A DNA stretch of 64,000 nt from UBA11710 sp049287025 (GTDB lineage Bacteria; Patescibacteriota; Patescibacteriia; Magasanikbacterales; UBA922). Location: the NCBI GenBank assembly GCA_049287025.1, contig JBAQFA010000051.1, positions 1 through 64,000 of the forward strand, given 5' to 3'. Shown here piece by piece: positions 51,389 through 59,340 of the stretch (the first letter of the stretch is position 1; each line of letters opens with the position of its first letter). A program made the translations under genes and the position numbers. The notes under the pieces were generated by a model that was not told the origin of the DNA, ran no database searches, and worked only from the letters and a program-made list of their open reading frames with translations.

Positions 51389-52972
51389 ATGCTAAAAAAA
51401 GCCAAAACTCAGAAAAAACCAATAGTTTTAGCCATTTTGGATGGTTTTGCTTTGGCGAGTCAAAAAAATAAAGGCAATGCTATTACTCCTGAGACCGCTC
51501 CGCATATTTTTTCTTATCTCAAAAAATATTCCAATTCCACTCTCAAAACTTTTGGAGAAAATGTTGGTTTGTTTCCTGAACAACAGGGTAATTCTGAAGC
51601 TGGGCATATTAATATTGGCGCGGGCAGAATTGTAAAACAAGATTTGGTTGTGATTTCCGAAGCGATTCATGATGGCACTTTTTTCAAAAATGAAGCTTTC
51701 AAACAAGCGATTCACCATATCAAAAAATACAATACCTCGGCTCATGTGATGGGATTATTGACTGATGGTAATAGCGCCCATGCATATCCTGAACATTTTT
51801 ATGCCATGTTAGAATTATTCCGTCGAGAAGGCATAGACAAAGTTTATTTGCATTTGTTTACTGATGGCCGAGATTCGTCTCCGCATGGATCGGCTCATTT
51901 TCTCAAGGAGTTGCGTACTCATATGTTGGGTAAAGAAAAGATTGCCACTATCATGGGTCGGTTTTATGCTATGGATAGAAACAAGATTTGGGAGAGAACA
52001 CAAAAAGCTTATGAAGCCATGGTTTTGGGCAAGGGTTGTGTCGCTCCGAGTGCCGAAGAAGCTTTGTCACAATCATACAATCGAGGTGATACTGATGAAT
52101 ATATTTGTCCTTCTGTCATTGTAGAAAACCCTTCGATAGGATCAGGACCAGCTAAACCAACTGGTCTGATAAAAGATAATGATGCTATTTTTTTTGTTAA
52201 TGCTAGAAGTGATCGAGCGCGTCAGATTACCAAAGCTTTTGTACAATCAGATTTTAATAAAATGAATCCTGGTTCTTTCAAAAGAACCAAACAACCAAAA
52301 AATACTCGCTTTGTCGCTATGACAGATTTTGGTCCAGATTTGCCAGATATTTTTACGGCTTTTCCTAGCCCAGATATTGCCAATTGTTTGCCTTTGGTAA
52401 TAGATGGCAATTATAAACAATTGTATATTTCTGAAACCGAAAAATATGCGCACGTCACTTACTTTATCAATGGCGGTTTTGCTGACCCCCTCAATGGCGA
52501 AGAGCGAGAATTAATAAAATCTCCGCCAATTCGTTCTTATGCGGATAAGCCTGAGATGAATACCAAATTAATGGTAGAAAAAATTGTAAAATATTTAAAC
52601 ACGGGCAAATATAATTTTATTTGTGTTAATTTTCCTAATACTGATATGGTGGGTCATACGGGAGATTTAGTGGCTGCACAAAAAGCCGTGACAATTGTTG
52701 ATAATGCTGTAGCAAAAATTGTAGAAATAATTTTGAAATTAGATGGGCAAATGTTAATTACGGCTGATCATGGCAATGCTGATGAAATGGTAAATGAAAA
52801 AACTGGAGAGATTATGACTGAGCACACCAAAAATCCTGTGCCATTTATTTTAGTCAAAAAAGGTAAAAAAATAAAAATGAAAAATGGTATTTTGGCTGAT
52901 GTCGCGCCCACCCTTTTGAAAATGATGGAAATAAAACAGCCGGAAGAAATGACAGGCAAACCTTTGGTTTGA
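51389..52972 (+). CDS. gpmI: 2,3-bisphosphoglycerate-independent phosphoglycerate mutase, divergent copy
   Basis: The 527-residue enzyme interconverts 3- and 2-phosphoglycerate. It has the metal site VLAILDGFALA, the catalytic Ser69 in QGNSEAGHINIGAGR, LFTDGRDSSPHG, MGRFYAMDRNKIWERTQ, NFPNTDMVGHTGD and LITADHGNADEM. All catalytic residues are present, but several positions deviate from the usual pattern (DGFAL for DGWG, QQGNSEAGH for QMGNSEVGH), more so than in the copy downstream. A second gpmI follows 135 bases later, separated by a word-repeat element. Confidence 0.94.
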   Translation: MLKKAKTQKKPIVLAILDGFALASQKNKGNAITPETAPHIFSYLKKYSNSTLKTFGENVGLFPEQQGNSEAGHINIGAGRIVKQDLVVISEAIHDGTFFKNEAFKQAIHHIKKYNTSAHVMGLLTDGNSAHAYPEHFYAMLELFRREGIDKVYLHLFTDGRDSSPHGSAHFLKELRTHMLGKEKIATIMGRFYAMDRNKIWERTQKAYEAMVLGKGCVAPSAEEALSQSYNRGDTDEYICPSVIVENPSIGSGPAKPTGLIKDNDAIFFVNARSDRARQITKAFVQSDFNKMNPGSFKRTKQPKNTRFVAMTDFGPDLPDIFTAFPSPDIANCLPLVIDGNYKQLYISETEKYAHVTYFINGGFADPLNGEERELIKSPPIRSYADKPEMNTKLMVEKIVKYLNTGKYNFICVNFPNTDMVGHTGDLVAAQKAVTIVDNAVAKIVEIILKLDGQMLITADHGNADEMVNEKTGEIMTEHTKNPVPFILVKKGKKIKMKNGILADVAPTLLKMMEIKQPEEMTGKPLV

Positions 52973-53067
52973 AATTAATCTAATTATTCTAATTGACCTA
53001 ATTAACCTAAAAAATTATCAATGTCTAATTTAGAATAATTAGTATAATTAGGTTAATTAGAAATTTG
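52971..53067. repeat. Inverted word repeat with minimal core (element D)
   Basis: Left arm CTAATTATTCTAATTGACC and CTAATTAACC, right arm TAGAATAATTAG, TATAATTAGG and TTAATTAG. The loop contains ATGTCTAATT, the same start as the cores of the related elements. Confidence 0.6.
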
Positions 53068-53107
53068 AGAAATTATTATAGTAAAAAGACATATCATAAA
53101 ATAAATT

Positions 53108-54682
53108 ATGAAAAACAAACCAGTTGTTTTGGCTATCCTCGACGGTTGGGGCGTGGCGCCCGATGGAGAAGGGAATGCCATTACTCAGGCTAAACTACCA
53201 AATTTTAATAAATTTGTTCGTGAATATCCAGTCATGACTCTGCATGCTTCGGGCAATGAGGTTGGTCTTATGTTTGGTCAAATGGGAAATTCTGAAGTCG
53301 GACATCTAAACATTGGTGCCGGCCGAGTTTATTATCAATCATTACCACGAATTACTCATCATGTTAATGATGGGAGTTTTTTTGCCAATAAAGCTTTTGT
53401 AAGAGCGGCTGAACAAGTGAAAAAAAATGACTCTGCTCTGCATATTATCGGCCTAATTAGTCCGGGCAATGTCCATTCTAGCCAAGATCATTGTTTTGCT
53501 TTGCTTGATTTTGCCAAAAGACAGAAAATAAAAAATGTGTATATTCATGTAATTCTAGATGGTCGAGATTGTATATATAATTCGGGAATTGATTTTGTCA
53601 AAGAATTACAAAAGAAAATAAAAGAATATCATCGCGGAGAAATTGCTTCTATTTCTGGTCGTTTTTTTGCTATGGATAGAGACAACCGTTGGGATCGGAC
53701 CGAAAAAGCTTACAATGCGATGGCCATGGGGGTGGCAGAAAAATATTTTAAAGATCCAATTGATGCAATTGAAGAATCATATAAACGAGAAGTTTATGAT
53801 GAAGAATTTGTCCCAGTGGTAATTGGTAAAGAAGGTAAACCAACCGCGACTATAAAAAATGGTGATGCTTGTATATTTTTTAATTTTCGTCCGGATCGAG
53901 CGCGACAATTAACCAAAGCCTTTGTCTTGCCTGGGTTTAATAAATTTACCAGAGAATATATTAAGGATTTATGTTTTGTGACTATGACAGAATATGAAAA
54001 AGAATTACCCATTGTCGTGGCTTATGGCCCACAGGTAGTACACAATTCTTTGGCCGAGACAATTAGTAAAGCAGGATTAAAACAATTTCATGTGGCTGAG
54101 ACTACTAAGTATGCACATATTACATATTTTCTCAATGGTACAGTGGAAGACCCGTTTCCTTGTGAAGAAAGAAAAATTGTTCCCTCAGTTATGGTGTCAT
54201 CTTATGATCAGGCACCAGAAATGTCTGCCGGAGAAATCACCAAGGAAGTAGTTAAGGCTATAGAATCAGGAAAGTACGATGCTGTTATGTTGAACTATGC
54301 CAATGTTGATATGGTGGGGCATACTGGTAAAATGAAAGCTACAATTGAAGCGTGTGAAATGGTGGACAAATGTTTAGGAACAGTGGCCGAACATGTGTTG
54401 GCAAAAAATGGTGTCTTACTTATTACCGCTGATCATGGCAATGCCGAAGAAGTAAAAAATTTACAAACTGGAGCCATTGATAAAGAACATTCTACCAATC
54501 CAGTTCCTTTTATAATTATTAGTAATGAATTGCGTGGTCAAGCTGGACCAACTGGAGATCCACCTGAGGGTGATCTTAGTTTGATGCCACCGGTAGGGAT
54601 GTTAGGTGATGTTGCTCCAACCATGCTTTCAATTATGGGAGTAGAAGTGCCAAAGGAGATGACAGGACGGAGTTTGATTTGA
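53108..54682 (+). CDS. gpmI: 2,3-bisphosphoglycerate-independent phosphoglycerate mutase, canonical copy
   Basis: The 524-residue enzyme has the standard motifs VLAILDGWGVAPDGEGNAI, catalytic Ser62 in GQMGNSEVGHLNIGAGRVYY, ILDGRDCIYNSG, SGRFFAMDRDNRWDRTEKAY, NYANVDMVGHTGK and LITADHGNAEE. The C-terminal extension RGQAGPTGDPPEGDLSL before the last motif is known from some bacterial iPGMs. It is clearly the more typical of the two tandem copies and the likely main glycolytic enzyme. No promoter was found in the repeat before it, so it may be transcribed with the first copy. Confidence 0.96.
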   Translation: MKNKPVVLAILDGWGVAPDGEGNAITQAKLPNFNKFVREYPVMTLHASGNEVGLMFGQMGNSEVGHLNIGAGRVYYQSLPRITHHVNDGSFFANKAFVRAAEQVKKNDSALHIIGLISPGNVHSSQDHCFALLDFAKRQKIKNVYIHVILDGRDCIYNSGIDFVKELQKKIKEYHRGEIASISGRFFAMDRDNRWDRTEKAYNAMAMGVAEKYFKDPIDAIEESYKREVYDEEFVPVVIGKEGKPTATIKNGDACIFFNFRPDRARQLTKAFVLPGFNKFTREYIKDLCFVTMTEYEKELPIVVAYGPQVVHNSLAETISKAGLKQFHVAETTKYAHITYFLNGTVEDPFPCEERKIVPSVMVSSYDQAPEMSAGEITKEVVKAIESGKYDAVMLNYANVDMVGHTGKMKATIEACEMVDKCLGTVAEHVLAKNGVLLITADHGNAEEVKNLQTGAIDKEHSTNPVPFIIISNELRGQAGPTGDPPEGDLSLMPPVGMLGDVAPTMLSIMGVEVPKEMTGRSLI

Positions 54683-55203
54683 AATTCACCTAATTATCTA
54701 ATTTCTAATTCACCTAATAAAAATTAAAATGTCTAAGAATGAAAATAAAAAGCAATATGATTTGGAAGAAAGGACAGCAAAATTTGGTGAAGAAATAATT
54801 GATTGGATAAAAATATTACCAAAAGATGATATTACAAAACGTCTGATACCTCAGCTAGTTGCTTGTGCTACCGCTGTAGGTGCAAATTATTGTGAAGCGG
54901 ACTGTGCAGAAAGTAACAAAGATTTTATTCATAAAATGTCTATTGCTAATAAAGAAGCAAAAGAGTCAAAACATTTTATTAGAATGTTGTCAAAAGTTTT
55001 TCCTGAACAGATACAAAACGGTAGAAAATTGTGGAAAGAGGCACATGAATTAAATTTAATATTTACTACTATTGTTAAAAAAGCAAGAATTACTGAAGAG
55101 AATAATAAAATTAACAATGATGAAAAAAATAGATAAATTTGATATTTTTGTCTTGGGTATTTTATTAGGTGAATTAGCCAATTAGGTGAATTAGAAATTA
55201 AAA
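54681..55203 (+). mobile_element. Inverted-repeat element carrying an S23-like gene (element A)
   Basis: CTAATTCACCTAATAAAA (54705-54722) has a perfect 18-base inverted copy TTTTATTAGGTGAATTAG at 55160-55177, and both arms carry a second imperfect copy outside (CACCTAATT, AATTAGGTG). The arms enclose exactly one gene of the four-helix-bundle type. Three other elements (12137, 46651, 52971) have similar arms and short cores starting ATGTC(T/A)AA. Mobility is inferred from the family resemblance only; no transposase is present and no target duplication was found. Confidence 0.5.
54729..55136 (+). CDS. Four-helix-bundle protein (S23 / 23S rRNA intervening-sequence type)
   Basis: The 135-residue, all-helical protein has the S23-type pattern: YDLEERTAKFGEEIIDWIK, LIPQLVACATAVGANYCEAD, SNKDFIHKMSIANKEAKESK and a last helix. 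Such proteins were first seen in intervening sequences of 23S rRNA genes and are related to the Avd accessory protein of diversity-generating retroelements. There is no rRNA or reverse transcriptase near. It lies within inverted word repeats and is followed by a terminator. Confidence 0.88.
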   Translation: MSKNENKKQYDLEERTAKFGEEIIDWIKILPKDDITKRLIPQLVACATAVGANYCEADCAESNKDFIHKMSIANKEAKESKHFIRMLSKVFPEQIQNGRKLWKEAHELNLIFTTIVKKARITEENNKINNDEKNR

Positions 55204-55228
55204 ACCATGGTTTTTTCCACGGTTTTTT
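55199..55228. terminator. Intrinsic terminator between converging genes
   Basis: AAAACCATGG and CCACGGTTTT pair with one mismatch and are followed by T residues on the plus strand; A residues on the left allow weaker use on the minus strand. Confidence 0.75.
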
Positions 55229-55249
55229 GTTTTATATTTTAATCTTATC

Positions 55250-56401
55250 TTATACAGCCAATTGTCTTTTGATATACGCAATCACTTCTTCTTCCACCTC
55301 TTTCAATGTCTTATTTTGGATCACGGCAATCGCTTGTTTTTTATCGCCTTTAGTTGGTTGAAATGATTTTAAGAGTTCGTGAGCATTATAATTTTTATTG
55401 GTTTTGAGAATCACATGAATACTTGGTATGTTCAAGTTATTATTTTGTTCGTAAAATAATATAGTTAAGTTAGCCTCAGGTGAATTACTAATTAGTTCTT
55501 CTACAATATCATAGAGCTCATTTGCCTCAGCGCCAGATCTCACAAAATCATCGCGAGTAATTGTGGTCCAAACCAAACCATTGGATTTGTCATGTTGAAT
55601 ATGTGATAGAGCTTGGCCCCAGAGTTTGAGAGTAGAGAGTGATCTAGTACGATAAAGATTTTGGACAATATAGTCTCGGTCTGCCCCCAAGCTCATAAGT
55701 TTGCTCGCCAAGTTTAGAGTATTGGGTTTTATATTTTGGGTTTTGAAGCTATGAGTATTTACAATAATCGCTGTCAAAAGCGCAGTGGCCACATCCTCAT
55801 TCATGTGTTCATTGCCAATATTATCAAGCATATTAGCGAGTATCTCTCCGACTGAAGTGGCAGTGGAATCTATCAGATTAATTTGGCCAAAATGTTCATT
55901 ACCAGTGTGGTGGTCAATATTTATGACTGGCTTATTATAAAAAAGCTCGGTGTTGTTGTCGTATATCGAACCAAGACTACTTAATTCTTGCGTATTTAAA
56001 ACAAAAATCAAATCATATTTAAAATCAGATTGGGCAGTGCGGACATCATCGCGAGTGAGAAAACCCTGTTTGGGCGTGACAAAAATTCTTAATTTTTCAT
56101 CTTTTAGGTCATAGCTAAGTTCATGTACACCAGTCTTATCAGTATTGACTGTAATAACAAATTTTTGCAAATGAGAAAAATTGTTTTTAATAACAGCTGA
56201 CTTTTTTAAAAATTTTAAATTATTAGGTAAAACAAAATTTTGCGATACAATATCTACTCGCTTGCCCAGACTTTCCAAAAACAAAGCCAAAGCCACACTA
56301 GAGGCAATTGCATCACCAGTGTCTTCGGGTTGAAAAGTAATCAAAATATCTTTCTTACTCTCCAACAGCTTTTTGATTTGTTCGTATTCAGTGAGTGACA
56401 T
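55250..56401 (-). CDS. DHH-family phosphoesterase-like protein with degenerate active site
   Basis: The 383-residue protein has the DHH/DHHA1 layout of NrnA-like oligoribonucleases: an N-terminal Rossmann-like part, the NIDHHTGN motif near residue 175 and a C-terminal DHHA1-like part. Key positions differ from the active family as I know it: the first motif reads FQPEDTGDAIASS where H-x-x-P-D-x-D-A is usual, the Asp of motif II is an Asn in VLNTQELSSLG, and the GGGH motif near the end is not recognisable. It may bind rather than cleave its ligand. The ATG at 56401 was chosen over a GTG two codons upstream. Confidence 0.8.
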   Translation of the reverse strand: MSLTEYEQIKKLLESKKDILITFQPEDTGDAIASSVALALFLESLGKRVDIVSQNFVLPNNLKFLKKSAVIKNNFSHLQKFVITVNTDKTGVHELSYDLKDEKLRIFVTPKQGFLTRDDVRTAQSDFKYDLIFVLNTQELSSLGSIYDNNTELFYNKPVINIDHHTGNEHFGQINLIDSTATSVGEILANMLDNIGNEHMNEDVATALLTAIIVNTHSFKTQNIKPNTLNLASKLMSLGADRDYIVQNLYRTRSLSTLKLWGQALSHIQHDKSNGLVWTTITRDDFVRSGAEANELYDIVEELISNSPEANLTILFYEQNNNLNIPSIHVILKTNKNYNAHELLKSFQPTKGDKKQAIAVIQNKTLKEVEEEVIAYIKRQLAV

Positions 56402-56410
56402 AAACACACA

Positions 56411-56430
56411 AAAATGGGCTTTAAGCCCTT
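56411..56430 (-). promoter_or_regulatory. Attenuator-like hairpin in the DHH gene leader
   Basis: On the minus strand GGGCTTAAAGCCC is followed by ATTTTTG, about ten bases before the start codon. It could reduce expression by early termination. Confidence 0.4.
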
Positions 56431-56456
56431 TTACTCTGTTTCAGACAGAATAAATG

Positions 56457-56485
56457 ATTATACCAAATGTTTAGTTTATTGTCAA
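56457..56485 (-). promoter_or_regulatory. Consensus promoter of the DHH gene
   Basis: TTGACA (56480-56485), 17 bases, TATAAT (56457-56462) on the minus strand with TGG before the -10. The predicted leader is about 50 bases. Confidence 0.85.
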
Positions 56486-56539
56486 CCTAGCCAAATTCAT
56501 ATAATTGTGGACAAGTTTTTCGCTAAAATTAGAGCTTTC

Positions 56540-56568
56540 TTGCCTTTTTGTAGAATATCTAGTAGAAT
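56540..56568 (+). promoter_or_regulatory. Candidate valS promoter
   Basis: TTGCCT (56540-56545), 17 bases, TAGAAT (56563-56568). The following 100 bases contain ATCATG/CATGAT and GAATC/GATTC stems and ATGTTA words before the ATG; no T-box core is present. Confidence 0.45.
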
Positions 56569-56672
56569 ATTATCATGTAGCATACAACATTTATCATGAA
56601 TCAAGTAGTAGATTCTTGTTATATTTTGTTTATTTTTATGTTACATGTTATATGTTAAATGTTTTATGATCT

Positions 56673-59336
56673 ATGGATAAAGCTTACGAATCACAAAAAT
56701 ACGAAGATGAGATTTACAAACGCTGGGAAGAAAGTGGATTTTTTGATCCTGATGTTTGTATTGAGAAAGGTGTAACAAGCAAAGACGCGAAACCTTTTAC
56801 AATTGTTTTACCTCCACCTAACGCAACTGGGTCACTTCATGTTGGTCATGCGATGATGTTGGCTTTAGAGGATTTAATGATACGTTATCATAGGATGAAA
56901 GGAGAGAAAACTTTGTGGATACCAGGTACTGATCATGCTGCGATCGCGACCAATGCTATTGTAGAAAAACAATTAGCCAAAGAAGGTAAGACAAAAAATG
57001 ATTTGGGTAGAGAAAAATATGTTGAGAGAGTAAAAGATTATATAAAGAATTCACAAGATAATATTCGTAATCAAGTTCGTAAAATGGGTTCTAGTTTGGA
57101 CTGGAATAGAGAAGCTTATACTTGGGATGAGGAAAGAAATTTGGCTGTTAGAACCATGTTTAAAAAAATGTATGATGATGGTTTGATATATCGGGGTTTG
57201 AGAATTGTAAATTGGTGCCCACATTGCCATTCAACTTTGGCTGATGATGAAGTAATTTATAAAGAGCAAACAACTAAATTTTATTATTTTAAGTTTGGTC
57301 CAGTAATAATTGGTACGGCTCGGCCCGAAACTAAATTTTTGGATAAAACTATTATTGTCCATCCAGATGATGAGAAATATAAAAAAATACAGGGTAAAGA
57401 ATTTGATATGGAGTGGATTGGTGGAAAAATAAAGTGTAATGTTATTGCTGACCCAGCATCTGATCCCGAGTTTGGTACAGGGGCGATGACTATTACTCCA
57501 GCACATAGTTTTGAAGATTATGCTTTGGCACAAAAATATAATTTGCCAGTGGTCCAAATTATTGATGAGGATGGTAATTTTACTGAAGCTGCAGGCGAAT
57601 TTGCTGGTAAAAATGCTTATGCTAGTCGTGAAGAAATTGTTAAAATTTTAGCGAACAAAGGTTTAGTAGATCATATCGATGAAAATTATGTTCATAATCT
57701 TTCAATTTGTTACCGTTGTAAAAATCCAGTTGAACCATTACCGTCTAAACAATGGTTTGTGGATGTAAACAAAGAATTTAATTTTAATCAGTCAAAAAAT
57801 CACCCGATTGTAGGATTAAAAGATAAACAGTTAGTGACTTTGAAAAAATTGATGCAACAAGTGGTGAATAATAAGCAAATTGAAATAATACCAGAAAGAT
57901 TTAATGCTACATATTTTCATTGGATAAATAATTTGCGTGATTGGTGTATTAGTCGTCAGATTTGGGTAGGTCATCAAATACCAGTATGGTATAAAAAGGG
58001 GTCAAATGAAATTTTTGTTGATATTGAACCACCAAAAGATATTGACAATTGGGAACGTGATCCAGATAATTTAGATACTTGGTTTAGTGCTGGACTTTGG
58101 ACTTTTTCTACACTTGGCTGGCCCAATAAAGTAGATAAAGATTTGAAAATTTATCACCCTACGGCAGTGTTAGAAACTATGTTTGATATCCTATTTTTTT
58201 GGGTGGCCAGAATGATTATGATGTCTACTTACGCTTTAGGTGAAATTCCTTTTGAGAAAGTATATTTACATGCTCGAGTTTTGGATAAAGATGGAGAAAA
58301 AATGAGCAAATCTAAACCAGAGACTATGATTGATCCTTTGGATGTTTGTAAAAAATATGGTACGGATGCCGTTAGACTCTCTATGTTGTTGGGTGTTTCT
58401 CCAGGTGCAGATATTAAGATGTCAATTGAAAAAATTGAAGGTTTTAGAAATTTTTCTAATAAGTTGTGGAATATTGCTCGGTTTATCATGATGCAGATAG
58501 CAGATAGCAAATGTCAGATGACAATAGACAAACCAACTCCAAAGACACTGGTGGATAAATGGATTTTATCTCGCCTGGCTTTTGTTGCAGAGCAAATCAC
58601 CACCAACATAGAACAATTTCAATTTTCCCAAGCAGGTGAAATGTTGCGTGATTTTACTTGGAATGAATTGGCTGACTGGTATTTAGAGATTGCCAAGATT
58701 GAGGGTGGCAAAAGTGAAATACTAAACTATATTTTAAATACGATTCTGAAATTGTGGCATCCTTTTATGCCTTTTGTAACCGAACAAATATGGACAGAAA
58801 TATACGGTGAAGAAAAAATGCTTATGGTAGAAAAATGGCCAATTTGTCATTCTGAACTTGTTTCAGAATCTTTTGAAGGATTTGAATTGGTTAAAAATAT
58901 AATAACTGGCATTCGTTCTCTTCGTGCAGAAAATAAAATTGAACCAGTGAAAAAATTAAATGTTGTAATTTCTGCGGGCGATAAAGTTGAACTGCTCCAA
59001 GAAAATTCCGAGATTATTAAAGTTTTAGCTAGATTAGAAAATTTACAAATTCAAGAGACAACCACTAAACCAGTCGGTAGTATTGGTTTTGTTGAGAGTG
59101 GTGTAGAAGTTTTTGTAGATTTGTCCGGTGCCGTAGATATTGAAAAAGAAACAGCTAGACTAGAAAAAGAAAAACAAGAACTGGGAAAATATGTTAAAGG
59201 CCTAGAAGGAAAACTTGGTAACAAAGAATTTGTAAGTAATGCTCCGCCAACTGTAGTTGAAAAAGAACAACAAAAATTAAGTGAGGCAAAGGATAAATTA
59301 GCCAAAATTGAGGGACAATTAAATAATTTAAAATAA
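56673..59336 (+). CDS. valS: Valyl-tRNA synthetase
   Basis: The 887-residue enzyme charges tRNA-Val. It has PPPNATGSLHVGHAMM (HIGH motif near residue 47-60), the editing domain with GTGAMTITPAHSFEDY, KMSKSKPETMIDP (near 542), and a C-terminal coiled coil (KEKQELGKYVKGLEGKLGN). Two segments coded by repeat words interrupt conserved sequence in frame: QIADSKCQMTIDK (from about residue 608) and CHSELVSESFEGFE (from residue 725). Both lie in the helical anticodon-binding half. It heads a same-strand run of genes down to argS. Confidence 0.96.
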   Translation: MDKAYESQKYEDEIYKRWEESGFFDPDVCIEKGVTSKDAKPFTIVLPPPNATGSLHVGHAMMLALEDLMIRYHRMKGEKTLWIPGTDHAAIATNAIVEKQLAKEGKTKNDLGREKYVERVKDYIKNSQDNIRNQVRKMGSSLDWNREAYTWDEERNLAVRTMFKKMYDDGLIYRGLRIVNWCPHCHSTLADDEVIYKEQTTKFYYFKFGPVIIGTARPETKFLDKTIIVHPDDEKYKKIQGKEFDMEWIGGKIKCNVIADPASDPEFGTGAMTITPAHSFEDYALAQKYNLPVVQIIDEDGNFTEAAGEFAGKNAYASREEIVKILANKGLVDHIDENYVHNLSICYRCKNPVEPLPSKQWFVDVNKEFNFNQSKNHPIVGLKDKQLVTLKKLMQQVVNNKQIEIIPERFNATYFHWINNLRDWCISRQIWVGHQIPVWYKKGSNEIFVDIEPPKDIDNWERDPDNLDTWFSAGLWTFSTLGWPNKVDKDLKIYHPTAVLETMFDILFFWVARMIMMSTYALGEIPFEKVYLHARVLDKDGEKMSKSKPETMIDPLDVCKKYGTDAVRLSMLLGVSPGADIKMSIEKIEGFRNFSNKLWNIARFIMMQIADSKCQMTIDKPTPKTLVDKWILSRLAFVAEQITTNIEQFQFSQAGEMLRDFTWNELADWYLEIAKIEGGKSEILNYILNTILKLWHPFMPFVTEQIWTEIYGEEKMLMVEKWPICHSELVSESFEGFELVKNIITGIRSLRAENKIEPVKKLNVVISAGDKVELLQENSEIIKVLARLENLQIQETTTKPVGSIGFVESGVEVFVDLSGAVDIEKETARLEKEKQELGKYVKGLEGKLGNKEFVSNAPPTVVEKEQQKLSEAKDKLAKIEGQLNNLK
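58845..58870 (+). repeat. Interspersed palindromic repeat inside valS
   Basis: ATTCTGAA-CTTGT-TTCAGAAT (58849-58869) is an 8-pair hairpin belonging to a widely distributed bacterial repeat whose translation CHSELVSESF recurs in unrelated proteins. Confidence 0.75.
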
Positions 59337-59340
59337 TTTT

